29,893 nucleotides of DNA, taken from JBKPIY01 sp046730475 (GTDB lineage Bacteria > Actinomycetota > Thermoleophilia > Solirubrobacterales > 70-9). The position numbers and the translations under genes are program-made. Location: the NCBI GenBank assembly GCA_046730475.1, contig JBKPIY010000038.1, positions 1-29,893 of the forward strand, given 5' to 3'. Shown in pieces: positions 15,339 to 23,758 of the stretch (position 1 is the stretch's first letter; the number at the start of each line of letters is the position of its first letter). The notes beneath the pieces were generated by a model. The model worked only from the letters and a program-made list of their open reading frames with translations. It ran no database searches and was not told the origin of the DNA.

Positions 15339-16124
15339 TTGGCCCGCCTGCGGCCCGTCGACTTCGAAGACCGGCTGACTCTCGTCGAGCACCTCGACGA
15401 GCTTCGCTCCCGCCTGATCATCTCGGCGAGCGTGCTGGCGGTCGCCTTCGCGCTCTGCTTCTGGCAGAACCACCTCCTGATCAAGGTCGCCAACGGCCCC
15501 CTCCCCGACGGCTTCCACCCGATCACCTTCAGCGTCACCGAGCCGTTCATGACCACGGTCACCGTGGTCGCCTACGGTGCGATCCTGATCTCCCTCCCGG
15601 TGATCCTCTACGAGCTCTACGCGTTCGTGCTCCCGGCCCTCACCCCGCGCGAGCGCGGCGTTGCCCTCCCGCTCCTGGTGCTGATGCCGGCGCTGTTCGT
15701 CGCCGGGGTCGTGTTCGGCTACTTCGTGGTGATTCCGGCTGCGACCAAGTTCCTCCTGCACTTCAACCAGGACCAGTTCAACATCCAGGTGAGGGCCCGC
15801 GACTACTACAGCTTCTTCGCGATGACCGAGATCGCGATGGGCATCGTCTTCCAGGTCCCGATCGTGATCCTTGCGCTCACCAGGCTGGGGATCACGACCC
15901 CCCAGCGGCTCGCCTCGCAGCGCAAGACCGCGGTGGTGGTAATCGCGGTGATCGCGATGGCCCTCCCCGGTACCGATCCGATCACGATGCTGATCGAGAT
16001 GGTGCCGCTGCTGGTGCTGTTCGAGGGCAGCCTGATCCTGGCGCGCATCTTCGGCGGCCCCGCCCGCAGGGGTGCCGAAGCCGAACTCGCGCTCTCCGAG
16101 CCCCCTGCCGGGGGACCCGCGTAG
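15339..16124 (+). CDS. tatC: Twin-arginine translocase subunit TatC
   Basis: 261-residue receptor subunit of the Tat translocon with six predicted membrane helices. The family N-terminus LVEHLDELRSRLI is present, followed by the periplasmic loop with VTEPFM and the ELYAFVLPALTPRERG segment. A TTG start at 15339 is supported by an AGGGAG Shine-Dalgarno sequence 7 nt ahead and by the position of the conserved EHLDELR. The C-terminus is Ala/Pro/Gly-rich. A GGGGAC/GTCCCC hairpin (16111-16116 with 16124-16129) overlaps the stop and may terminate the tatAC transcript. Confidence 0.95.
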   Translation: MARLRPVDFEDRLTLVEHLDELRSRLIISASVLAVAFALCFWQNHLLIKVANGPLPDGFHPITFSVTEPFMTTVTVVAYGAILISLPVILYELYAFVLPALTPRERGVALPLLVLMPALFVAGVVFGYFVVIPAATKFLLHFNQDQFNIQVRARDYYSFFAMTEIAMGIVFQVPIVILALTRLGITTPQRLASQRKTAVVVIAVIAMALPGTDPITMLIEMVPLLVLFEGSLILARIFGGPARRGAEAELALSEPPAGGPA

Positions 16125-16141
16125 TCCCCTGACGCTTGATC

Positions 16142-16147
16142 TAGGCT
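16142..16147 (+). promoter_or_regulatory. -10 element TAGGCT for the gene at 16155
   Basis: TAGGCT ends exactly 7 nt before the ATG at 16155; same hexamer as at dcd. No SD. Confidence 0.55.
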
Positions 16148-16154
16148 TTCGCCG

Positions 16155-16961
16155 ATGCTGTTCGACCTCCAGAGCCCCCGCCGCCGCGCCGCCATCAAGA
16201 TCGTCTACGGGGCCCTCGCGGTGCTGTTCCTGGTTGGCTTCGTCGGCTTCGGGGTCGGCAGCCCGGGCGTCAGCGGCATCCTCGACTCGCTCACCGGCAA
16301 CGGCAGCGGTGGCGGCGGCAACCCGTTCGAGTCCGATATCGAGGCGGCCCAGGCGAAGCTGGCCAAGAACCCGCAGGACCAGCAAGCCCTGGTCGACCTC
16401 GTCACCCTGAACATCCAGGGCAGCCACAGCGGGGTCAGCCAGGACCCGAACACCGGGCAGGTCAGCGTCAGCTCGGACGCGGTGAGCGGCTACAACGCGG
16501 CCGCCGACGCCTGGAACCGGTACCTCGCGCTCCACCCCCAGGAGCCCGACTTCGGCGCCGCGATCCTGATGGCCGGCGCCTTCTTCACCCTCGCCCAGGC
16601 GGCGACCACCCCCTCGGATTACCAGATCCAGATCGACAGCGCCGCCGCTGCCCAGCGGGTGGCGGCCGAGCAGCAGCCCTCCGGCAACACCCTCGGCCAG
16701 CTCGCGATCTACCTCTACCTGGCGGGGAAGCCCGACCAGGGCGACCAGGCGGCGAATCAGGCGATCGCGAAGACCCCGAAGGCGTCGCAGGCCGCGAACC
16801 GGAAGGCGCTCCAGCATTACAAGCAGCTGGGCGCGACGATCCAGAAGCGGATCGAGGCGCAGCAAAAGGCCTCGGCAAGCACCGGGGGCGGGCAAAACCC
16901 GCTCGCCCAGTCCGGCGGCGCGGCCGGCCTCTCCCCAGGTGGCCTCTCCGGCGGCGGCTAG
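16155..16961 (+). CDS. Membrane-anchored TPR-like protein
   Basis: 268-residue protein of unknown role. A basic N-terminus (SPRRRAAIK) leads into one transmembrane helix (about 16-35), then a Gly/Ser linker (SGGGGNPF) and an extracytoplasmic helical region. The patterns AKLAKNPQDQQALVDLV, WNRYLALHPQEPDFGAAIL and YLYLAGKPDQGDQAANQAI look like degenerate tetratricopeptide repeats. A long final helix rich in Lys and Gln and a Gly/Ser tail close it. TPR-like proteins usually scaffold protein complexes. The location directly after tatC, with its own leaderless promoter, may or may not be functional. Confidence 0.8.
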   Translation: MLFDLQSPRRRAAIKIVYGALAVLFLVGFVGFGVGSPGVSGILDSLTGNGSGGGGNPFESDIEAAQAKLAKNPQDQQALVDLVTLNIQGSHSGVSQDPNTGQVSVSSDAVSGYNAAADAWNRYLALHPQEPDFGAAILMAGAFFTLAQAATTPSDYQIQIDSAAAAQRVAAEQQPSGNTLGQLAIYLYLAGKPDQGDQAANQAIAKTPKASQAANRKALQHYKQLGATIQKRIEAQQKASASTGGGQNPLAQSGGAAGLSPGGLSGGG

Positions 16962-16995
16962 CCCCGAATCCGCCGATCGCCCCCCTCGCCCTTCC

Positions 16996-17001
16996 TATAC
17001 T
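16996..17001 (+). promoter_or_regulatory. -10 element TATACT for tRNA-Lys
   Basis: TATACT is the best -10 hexamer in the window. It lies 30 nt before the mature tRNA 5' end, leaving a short leader to be removed by RNase P. No obvious -35. Confidence 0.55.
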
Positions 17002-17031
17002 TGTGCGCCGCGCCGCGCCCCCGAGCGACCA

Positions 17032-17104
17032 GGGCCGTTAGCTCAACTGGTAGAGCAGGAGACTCTTAATCTCAAGGTTGAAGGTTCGAGTCCTTCACGG
17101 CCCA
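17032..17104 (+). tRNA. tRNA-Lys (anticodon CUU)
   Basis: Full cloverleaf: acceptor GGGCCGT/ACGGCCC, D-arm GCTC-AACTGGTA-GAGC, anticodon loop CTCTTAA with CTT at 17065-17067, T-arm GAAGG-TTCGAGT-CCTTC, discriminator A17104. The 3' CCA is not encoded. The top pair of the anticodon stem (27:43) is G:A, a mismatch. No integrase or direct repeat was seen next to it. Confidence 0.95.
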
Positions 17105-17339
17105 CTGGAAAAGCGCCGCATATCGAGGCCTTCTCTTTGCACTCCGTCATCCTCCCGACGCTGGTTCCGACCTCGGGGGCAACGGATGGGGAGCTGTCGA
17201 GCGCCAAAGCCAAGCAAGACCAGCCCGAACAGCCCTGCCAGTACCTGTCCGGTGCCGTACCCAGGGGGGCCTGTACCCCCCGAACGACCAGGTTCACGAC
17301 GATGCCCGCGCCCCAAACAGAGGCGATGATCGCCGCCAC
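17105..17339 (-). pseudogene. Possible small two-helix membrane protein with a frameshift
   Basis: Reading leftward from a GTG at 17339 gives a hydrophobic helix (AAIIASVWGAGIVVNLVVRG) and then TAPDRYWQ. After that the frame loses sense and runs into the tRNA antisense strand. One frame over, the next codons give GLFGLVLLGFGARQLPIR, a clean second membrane helix. A single extra G in the run near 17232-17235 would join them. It may be a decayed gene, a sequencing indel, or chance. GGGGAAG sits 4 nt before the GTG. The rest of 17105-17407 holds nothing else I can support. Confidence 0.28.
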
Positions 17340-17425
17340 GAGCTTCCCCGTGCTCGCCCCTAAGGTCGACTCGCCCGCCCGGCGTGGCCGGCTAGGAGTT
17401 TGAGCGCTTGCTAGAACGCTTGGGG

Positions 17426-17779
17426 ATGCCGGCTAGGCACACCACCCTTCGCAAGAAAGATGGCGCGCCTATGAGCGCCGAAGAGATCTCAGCCTTCGAG
17501 GAGGAGGTCAGGGCAGAGGCCGAACGGCAATGGCATGGCCTTGGCGACAGTCGAACCGAGCGGCTGCAGATGGGCGCGGTGCGCCTGGAGGGAAGCTTCC
17601 CCGACACCGAGATCGTCTTGCACTTCACCGATCCACTGCGAGAGGAACGGGGAGAGCAGACCTTCAGGCGCCACCTCTGGTCGACGGGGATGACGGGGGC
17701 GTACATCAGTGAAGACGGCCGGCCAGCGGACCCGCCAGACATCGCGTTGATGATCACGACCTGGGCGAGGGGAGGCTAA
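17426..17779 (+). CDS. Hypothetical protein
   Basis: 117-residue soluble protein with no recognised family. The N-terminal part is charged and helical (SAEEISAFEEEVRAEAERQW). The second half alternates hydrophobic and polar residues, suggesting beta strands (RLEGSFPDTEIVLHFTD, GAYISEDGRP). The start is uncertain: a TTG at 17408 adds six residues. ATG 17426 has TAGAAC, a -10-like hexamer, 8 nt ahead. Its codon use is less GC-biased than in the core genes, and it lies in an accessory-looking patch after the tRNA. Confidence 0.6.
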   Translation: MPARHTTLRKKDGAPMSAEEISAFEEEVRAEAERQWHGLGDSRTERLQMGAVRLEGSFPDTEIVLHFTDPLREERGEQTFRRHLWSTGMTGAYISEDGRPADPPDIALMITTWARGG

Positions 17780-17834
17780 CGATTTGTGCGCCGCTCATCG
17801 GGGCCCCGCCGCCGGCGCCCTCAGAGCTCTCGTC

Positions 17835-17863
17835 TTCGACGGACGCCGAATTCTCAATAGACT
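17835..17863 (+). promoter_or_regulatory. Promoter for the PKD-repeat protein gene
   Basis: TTCGAC (17835-17840), a 17-bp spacer, and TAGACT (17858-17863) form a reasonable sigma-70-type promoter. It leaves a leader of roughly 75 nt before the SD and ATG at 17945, so unlike its neighbours this gene is not leaderless. Confidence 0.5.
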
Positions 17864-17944
17864 GCGCGGCCAGCCGACCACGATCAGCACGCCAGCGGGG
17901 GGTGGAGATCGTGAAGCGCACCGCGGACGACGAAGGGAGCCTTC

Positions 17945-19594
17945 ATGCAGGGACTTAGACGCCGCAAGACGGCGGTAGTTGGCGTGGTGGCGATGGCAGC
18001 TACCGCCACTCTCTTGCTGCCCGTGAGCCGGGCCGGTGCGGCAACCTTCGACAACGCCTGTACGAACAGCCTGGTCCCGACCGAGGCCAGCCTGATCCCG
18101 GTGACGATGACGGCCGACTCGCCGGCAACCGTGGTGCCGGGTGGTTCGTTCGAGATCAACGGCATCAACCAGGCGCTCGCCCTGCCCCCAGCGGTGTTCG
18201 TCGCTGGCTACAACGCCGGTGTCCTGACGACCGGGACAAACAACCTTCCGATCATCGACATCCACACGATGGTTGCGGCCACGAACACCGTCGAGGCCAC
18301 CCAGACCACCAACCACGCGACCTCGATGACCACGACGACCATCACCGATCCCGACGGGATCCCAGGGACCGGGGACGAGTCGGCGACCCCGGGCACGGTG
18401 AACGTCACCTACGCGGACCAGGTCTGGAATGCCGGCCCCAGCCCCGGCACGGTCGAGTTCCGCGAGGACACGGTGACGCCACTCGCCTCCGAGCCACCCG
18501 CCGTCCACGGGGGCGGGATCGTCATCAACACCCTTTTCGCCGGGATCGTCAACGTCCAGTTTCGCTGCAGCCCCGGTGAGGTGGTCGAGGGAGCGGACCC
18601 GAGCACGATCACGTTCACCGATCCGGCCGTCCCGTTCGCCGGTACGCAGATCCAGGAGCCGAGCCAGGCCCCGACCGCGGACGCCGGGGCCGATCAGACG
18701 GTCAATGAGGGGGCCCTCGTGACGCTCGACGGGACCGGATCCTCCGACCCTGAAGGAGACCCGCTCACCTACGCGTGGACCCAGACGGGCGGGCCAACGG
18801 TGACCCTGAGCGGAGCCAACACGGCGACCCCCAGCTTCACGGTGCCCCAGGTCGACGCCGATACGGATCTGACCTTCCAGTTGCAGGTCTGCGACCCCTC
18901 GAACCCGTGCAGCACCGACACCGTGACGGTCCATGTGATGAACGTGGCGGTGAACCAGCCGCCGGTGGCGAACGCCGGGCCCGACCAGACGGTGGCCGCG
19001 GGGGCGAACGTGGCCCTCGACGGGACCGGCTCATCCGATCCGGACGGCGATCCGCTCACCTACGCTTGGACCCAGACCGCCGGGCCCTCGGTGACCCCGA
19101 GCGGAGCCGGCACGGCAACGCCCACGTTCACGGCGCCGACCGGACCGGCGACGCTGGAGTTCCAGCTCGAAGTGTGCGATCCGTCGAGCCCGTGCGACAC
19201 CGACACCGTCGTCATCGTGGTGCAGCCCGTTTCACCGGCAGTCGACGCCAGCATCGACGTGGTCGTCAACGGCCCGACGCGGACGAGAGCGGGTGACAAG
19301 GCGGTGGTCGCGAAGGTGACCAACCAGGGAACGGGGAGCCTGACGGTGTGCGACCCCGACGTCAGCTGGGACATCGAGGTCAACGGTGCGCCCACGACGG
19401 GCTCTGCCTCGCCGCTGAAAGCGGGTTGCAAGACCCTGAGGCCGGGCGGTTCGAAACGGTTCCGGTTCCGGTGGGCCTACGGTAGCGGTGAGGTGTCACC
19501 GCGGGCGATCATCGACTACACGGCAACCGTCACCGTCGCCGCCGACGCCAACGCCGGCAACGATTCCGATACTGAGACCCGGATAGCCAAGTAA
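17945..19594 (+). CDS. Secreted protein with two PKD/REJ-like domains and a C-terminal CARDB-like domain
   Basis: 549-residue exported protein. A signal peptide spans about residues 1-33 (basic LRRRKTAV, hydrophobic core, cleavage near RAGA-AT). The N-terminal 34-240 region is beta-rich, Thr-rich and unassigned. Two tandem PKD/REJ-like immunoglobulin-fold domains follow, 242-335 and 339-429, each with ADAGADQTV or ANAGPDQTV, LDGTGSSDP.GDPLTYAWTQT and a CDPSNPC- or CDPSSPC-type Cys pair. Residues 432-548 resemble a CARDB adhesion module. No LPxTG or membrane anchor is present, so the protein is probably released or bound non-covalently. SD GAAGGGAG precedes the ATG. The two repeats are also similar as DNA, pointing to internal duplication. 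Role probably adhesion or matrix; partner unknown. Confidence 0.82.
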   Translation: MQGLRRRKTAVVGVVAMAATATLLLPVSRAGAATFDNACTNSLVPTEASLIPVTMTADSPATVVPGGSFEINGINQALALPPAVFVAGYNAGVLTTGTNNLPIIDIHTMVAATNTVEATQTTNHATSMTTTTITDPDGIPGTGDESATPGTVNVTYADQVWNAGPSPGTVEFREDTVTPLASEPPAVHGGGIVINTLFAGIVNVQFRCSPGEVVEGADPSTITFTDPAVPFAGTQIQEPSQAPTADAGADQTVNEGALVTLDGTGSSDPEGDPLTYAWTQTGGPTVTLSGANTATPSFTVPQVDADTDLTFQLQVCDPSNPCSTDTVTVHVMNVAVNQPPVANAGPDQTVAAGANVALDGTGSSDPDGDPLTYAWTQTAGPSVTPSGAGTATPTFTAPTGPATLEFQLEVCDPSSPCDTDTVVIVVQPVSPAVDASIDVVVNGPTRTRAGDKAVVAKVTNQGTGSLTVCDPDVSWDIEVNGAPTTGSASPLKAGCKTLRPGGSKRFRFRWAYGSGEVSPRAIIDYTATVTVAADANAGNDSDTETRIAK

Positions 19595-19643
19595 ACGGGC
19601 TCTGCGATGCCAGGGCGGCAGGGAGTTGCTCGCGGTCGACCGG

Positions 19644-19745
19644 CTAGCGGGCGTCGCGCTGGCCTGAGGCGTGATAGCTCAGATACCAGAAGACGTGGCG
19701 GGCGGCGCTCACCCCGATACTGACCGGCGCCAGGAGCCTGCTCAT
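19644..19745 (-). CDS. Small ORF, 33 residues, leaderless
   Basis: Encodes a 33-residue peptide starting MSRLLAPVSIGVSAARHVFW and ending in a polar RDAR tail, with a short amphipathic or membrane-associating front half. The third codon position is GC-rich like true genes here. The support is a TAGGGT hexamer (19758-19753) exactly 7 nt before the ATG, the spacing seen at most other starts in this window. I do not recognise the peptide. It lies alone in the 315-bp gap between the PKD protein and the sugar dehydrogenase. Confidence 0.45.
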   Translation of the reverse strand: MSRLLAPVSIGVSAARHVFWYLSYHASGQRDAR

Positions 19746-19752
19746 GCCTCGA

Positions 19753-19758
19753 ACCCTA
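19753..19758 (-). promoter_or_regulatory. -10 element TAGGGT for the 33-residue ORF
   Basis: On the minus strand TAGGGT is followed by 7 nt and then ATG. Confidence 0.4.
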
Positions 19759-19896
19759 TCGTCGGGACCGGTCGCTGACTTCACAACTAATGCTGATCCT
19801 GGCTCCATAGAGCCAATTTCCGTGGTTTTCGCCCAGTCGCTCACCGGGAGCCTCCCAATGGAAATCGGCCCGCCCAGGCGTGGCCACAAGCGTCTC

Positions 19897-19902
19897 TAAG
19901 AT
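19897..19902 (+). promoter_or_regulatory. -10 element TAAGAT for the sugar dehydrogenase gene
   Basis: TAAGAT ends 7 nt before ATG 19910 and overlaps an earlier in-frame ATG (19901), arguing that the latter is not used. Confidence 0.55.
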
Positions 19903-19909
19903 GGCCTCG

Positions 19910-21157
19910 ATGAAGGTTGGAATCGTCGGATTGGGCTACGTGGGGCTGCCGCTCGCGGTTGCCTTCGCGGAGGAAGGACACCAGGTCGTCGGGCTCGACG
20001 TCGAGGTGCGCAAGGTCGAGGCGCTTCGCGAGGGGCGCAGCTACATCGACGACGTCACCTCGGAGAACCTCGCCGGGATCGGCGAGCGCTTGAAGCCGAC
20101 CTCGCGCTACGAGGAGCTCGGCGATTGCGACGCGGTCCTGATCTGCGTCCCGACCCCCCTGACCCGGTCGCGCGAGCCGGACCTCACCTACCTCGTCGAC
20201 GCCGCCACCTCGCTCTCGCGGGTGCTGCGGACCGATCAGTTGGTGGTCCTCGAGTCGACCACCTACCCCGGCACGACCCGCGAGCGGCTCCGCCCGATCC
20301 TCGAGGAGTCGGGGCTCGCCGCGGGCCGCGACTTCCACCTCGCCTTCTCACCGGAGCGGATCGACCCCGGCCGCACCGACTACACGATCCGCACCACCCC
20401 GAAGATCGTCGGCGGGCTGACCGAGGCCTGCACCGCGCGGGCCCGCGAGCTGTACTCCGCGATCTGCGACGAGGTCGTCGAGGTGTCGGGGCCCGAGGCC
20501 GCCGAGCTGGCGAAGCTGCTCGAGAACATCTTCCGCTCTGTCAACATCGCTCTCGTCAACGAGCTGGCGATTCTCTGCGACCGCCTCGGGATCGACATCT
20601 GGGAGGTCGTCGACGCCGCCGCCACCAAGCCCTTCGGTTTCATGCGCTTCGACCCCGGCCCCGGGATGGGCGGCCACTGCCTCCCGGTGGATCCCTTCTA
20701 CCTCGCCTACAAGGCGCGCGAGCACGACTTCTACACCGAGTTCATCGAGGCGGCGGGGAAGATCAACCAGGCCCAGCCGCGATTCTGCGTCCAGAAGATG
20801 GAGCGGACCCTGAACGACGCCGGGAAGGCGATGAAGGGCGCCCACATCCTCCTCCTCGGGGTCTCCTACAAGTCCGGGGTCGGCGACATGCGCGAGTCGC
20901 CGGCGCTGAAGATCATCCGGCTCGCCCGCGAGCTCGGGGCGGAGGTGTCCTACCATGACCCCCACGTTCCCGACCTGGCGGATCTCGGGCTCAGCTCATC
21001 GGAGCTGGACGAGGAGCTTGGCCGCTGCGACCTCGCCTGCGTGGTCACCGCGCATTCCGAGGTCGACTACGCCAGGGTGGTTTCCGAAGCGCCGCTGGTG
21101 CTCGACTTCCGCGGTGTCACCCGGGGGATCGAGGCGGCCAACCTGGTCCGCCTCTAG
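19910..21157 (+). CDS. Nucleotide sugar dehydrogenase (UDP-GlcNAc/ManNAc 6-dehydrogenase type)
   Basis: 415-residue NAD-dependent four-electron dehydrogenase that oxidises C6 of a UDP-sugar to a uronic acid for surface polysaccharides. Features in order: Rossmann GLGYVGLPLA at 7-16, LESTTYPGTTR, FHLAFSPERIDPGR, the AKLLENIFRSVNIALVNE helix with the catalytic Lys/Asn, the catalytic Cys257 in GMGGHCLPVDPFYLAYKA, and GVSYKSGVGDMRESPA in the C-terminal domain. SPERIDPG and VDPFYLAYKA favour the WbpA/WecC branch over glucose dehydrogenases. The start at 19910 gives the family N-terminus MKVGIVGLG and fits the -10 spacing. A GCGGTCCGGACCGC palindrome (21157-21170) overlaps the stop. Confidence 0.92.
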   Translation: MKVGIVGLGYVGLPLAVAFAEEGHQVVGLDVEVRKVEALREGRSYIDDVTSENLAGIGERLKPTSRYEELGDCDAVLICVPTPLTRSREPDLTYLVDAATSLSRVLRTDQLVVLESTTYPGTTRERLRPILEESGLAAGRDFHLAFSPERIDPGRTDYTIRTTPKIVGGLTEACTARARELYSAICDEVVEVSGPEAAELAKLLENIFRSVNIALVNELAILCDRLGIDIWEVVDAAATKPFGFMRFDPGPGMGGHCLPVDPFYLAYKAREHDFYTEFIEAAGKINQAQPRFCVQKMERTLNDAGKAMKGAHILLLGVSYKSGVGDMRESPALKIIRLARELGAEVSYHDPHVPDLADLGLSSSELDEELGRCDLACVVTAHSEVDYARVVSEAPLVLDFRGVTRGIEAANLVRL

Positions 21158-21170
21158 CGGTCCGGACCGC
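21157..21170 (+). terminator. Palindrome after the sugar dehydrogenase gene
   Basis: Perfect 14-nt GC-rich palindrome beginning in the stop codon; could fold as a short hairpin. Weak without a T-tract. Confidence 0.3.
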
Positions 21171-21272
21171 CGGGGGGGCCCACGCGGAGCGATCGCAGCC
21201 CTCTAGATGGTTGATTCCGAATCGACGTGCGCATGCGTCATCCAGGTGTGCGTGGATTTGGGATCAGGCATC

Positions 21273-21278
21273 TAGCAT
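21273..21278 (+). promoter_or_regulatory. -10-like TAGCAT before the gene at 21288
   Basis: TAGCAT ends 9 nt before the ATG; slightly longer spacing than at other starts. Confidence 0.4.
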
Positions 21279-21287
21279 GCGCTGGCG

Positions 21288-22007
21288 ATGGGAGCGCATC
21301 CATTCCGGCGCCGCCGCCCGCACGGGCTGAAGCTCTCGGACCGCTCGACGGTGGCCCTGGCCGTCCTCTCGCTCGGTACGGTCAGCGCGCTGGCGGCCGG
21401 GGAGGTGCTCCGGCTCGCCCGCAGGCGGCGAGAGAGCGAGGACGTGCCGACCCCCGAGACCCTTCGGACGGCCGCCGAGTTGGCCACTCGCGACACCCTG
21501 ACCGTCGCCCGCCGGGCCTACCGGGAGGCGCCCCACGGCGAGGTGGTGCTCTTCAACATGCTCTCGGGTTTCCTCGGCGCCTTCGCCTTTGCCCGGCTCG
21601 CCACCCTCGGGATCCGCCGGGACTGGTGGCCGAGCGGGAACGTCCGCGTCAGGGGCCGCCACATCCACCACTTCGTCCCCGGGATCGTTCTCGCCTTCCT
21701 GTCCGGCGGAGCCGCGGTGGTGACCACCAAGGAGCCGCTCGAGCAGACCCTCTCCCTCGCCTTCGGAGCCGGGGTGGGACTCACCTTCGACGAGTCCGCG
21801 CTCCTGCTCGACCTTCGGGACGTCTACTGGACCAGGGAGGGAGTGCTCTCGGTCCAGGTCAGCCTCGGTCTCACCGGGGTGCTTGCGGCGCTGATCCTCA
21901 CCCAGCGGATGCTGCGGCGCGGCGAGCGCAGCAGCCTCGAGGAAGGACTGATCCCGAGCATCGAGCACGACACCGCCTCCCTGGCGGCGGTGGGGTCAAT
22001 CCGGTAG
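21288..22007 (+). CDS. Integral membrane protein of unknown function
   Basis: 239-residue protein with about five predicted membrane helices (near 19-41, 88-107, 128-145, 152-168 and 186-206). Between the second and third helices is RGRHIHHFVPGI, and after the fourth comes GLTFDESALLLDLRDVYW. The His pair, the Asp-Glu and the Asp-X-Tyr-Trp look like conserved functional residues and suggest metal binding or catalysis at the membrane (inference). I have a general memory of similar uncharacterised actinobacterial proteins but cannot name a family. It sits between a sugar dehydrogenase and a secreted sulfatase, so a lipid or envelope role is possible. Confidence 0.75.
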   Translation: MGAHPFRRRRPHGLKLSDRSTVALAVLSLGTVSALAAGEVLRLARRRRESEDVPTPETLRTAAELATRDTLTVARRAYREAPHGEVVLFNMLSGFLGAFAFARLATLGIRRDWWPSGNVRVRGRHIHHFVPGIVLAFLSGGAAVVTTKEPLEQTLSLAFGAGVGLTFDESALLLDLRDVYWTREGVLSVQVSLGLTGVLAALILTQRMLRRGERSSLEEGLIPSIEHDTASLAAVGSIR

Positions 22008-22076
22008 CGGCGGCGCCGGCCGTTCCGCCGCGCGCGCCCTGTAAGGTGCCGCGGCCAGGCGCCGATAAGTGTGACC

Positions 22077-23758
22077 ATGCGACGTCCTCCAACGGGACCG
22101 GGACCCCGATCCCAGCGGCGCCGCCGCGCCCTCGCGGCGAGCGTGCTCGCCGCCGTCTGCGCGACCGCGGCGGTGCTCGCCGCCGGATCCGCGTCCGGCT
22201 CCGGGGCAAAGCCAAATGTCCTCCTGTTCGTCACCGACGATCAGACCCTGGCCGACCTCTACGACACCCTCGGCAACCACCACCGCGGGCCGAAGCTGAT
22301 GCCCAACACCCTGCACCTGATCAGGGACCAGGGCGTCACCTTCGACCGCGCCTACTCCTCGAACCCCCTGTCGTGCCCGTCGCGCACCACGATCCAGTCG
22401 GGGCAGTACGCGGTCAACCACGGGATCCTGGCCAACATCTTCCCCGACGGCGGCTACTGCTCCCAGCCCGGCCGCATTGACCTCACCAGGAGCCTCCCGG
22501 TGTGGATGCAGGCCGCGGGCTACCACACCCTCCACTTCGGCCGGTTCCTGAACGGCTGGGGAAAGGGCGATCAGACCAGGGTCGGGCCGGGCTGGGACGA
22601 TTGGGTCGATCCGGTCGAGACCAACGTCAGCGCCGCCGCCATCTACTACGGCTACCGGCTGAACGAGAACGGGGTGGTGGGCCCGGAGTACGGTCGGGTC
22701 GGGCACCGCGACCCGAACAACTACTTCACCGACGTGCTCACCACCAAGGCGATCTCGGCGCTCGAGGGCCTGCAGGGTTCGGCGGCCTTCTACCTCCAGT
22801 TCGACAACCGGGCCCCGCACGAGGACGTGGTTGATCCGGTCGGCCCCGAGCCCGCTCTCCGCTACGCCCGCTCGATGCGAGGGAAACAGCCGCCGAAGCC
22901 GGCCTCGTTCAACGAGGCGGACGTGTCGGACAAGGCGCCCTTCCTGCGCAGCTCGCGCCGCCTGAACCCGCACCAGCTCAAGGAGATCAAGCGCCGCAGC
23001 AGGCGCCGTCTGCTTGCCCTGCGGGCCGTCGACGACGCCGTCGCCCGCCTGATCGGCGCCCTCGCCCGGCTGGGGGAGCTCGATGACACCTACATCATGT
23101 TCGTCTCAGACAACGGCTTTCTCCGCGGCGAGCACCGTTTCTCGAAGGGAAAGCGGCGACCGTACGAGCCCGCCGTCCGGATCCCGCTGCTGATCCGCGG
23201 CCCCGGGATCCCGGTGGGGAGGACCACCGGCGAGCTGGTCGCCAACGTTGACATCGCCCCCACCATCGTCGAGATCGCGGGCGCCACCGCGACTCGAGAG
23301 ATGGACGGGCGCTCCCTGCTTCCCTTCGCGCGATCGCCGAACACGCGCACCGGGAGGCCGATCCTGCTGGAGAGCTACTTCGGTGGTTTCGCCCACGGCG
23401 GCAAGCATCCCGTCGGCCCGAAACGGCTCGCCGGGACCTCCGCGGAGGCAGCGGGCCCCGGGGCAATGGCCGCGGCCGATCCCACCCCACACAGCTGGAA
23501 GGCGATCGTGGTGGGCCACTGGAAGCTGATCCGCTTCCGCCGAGGAGAGTACGAGCTGTACGACCTCCGCCACGACCCCTACGAGCTTCACTCCCTCGCC
23601 AACCGGAGGCGGTTCGCCCGAGTCCGCCGCTACCTGGCGCGGCAGCTGAGGGTCCTTGCGCATTGCCACGGCGCCTCCTGCCGCAAGGAGATCGCGGCCC
23701 CCCCCGAGCCGGGCGGTCTCCCGGCCGCCAAGAGGAGGGCCGTGAGGAAGGCGAGCAC

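Noticed and set aside
15303..16895. Long minus-strand open frame (530 codons) opposite tatC and the TPR-like gene
   Set aside because: Arg/Gly/Asp-rich shadow of GC-rich coding sequence; tatC and its neighbour are clear on the plus strand.
17043..17110. Peptide GREGLEPSTLRLRVSCS on the minus strand
   Set aside because: Well-known artefact of translating the antisense strand of a tRNA gene.
17105..17950. Genomic island or attachment site at tRNA-Lys
   Set aside because: The genes downstream look accessory, but there is no integrase, no direct repeat of the tRNA 3' end and no mobile gene.
17795..18934. Minus-strand open frame opposite the PKD protein
   Set aside because: No recognisable domain and biased composition; the plus-strand frame has a signal peptide, SD and domains.
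18720..19080. DNA tandem repeat
   Set aside because: The similarity comes from two diverged PKD domains in one protein, not from a short tandem DNA repeat.
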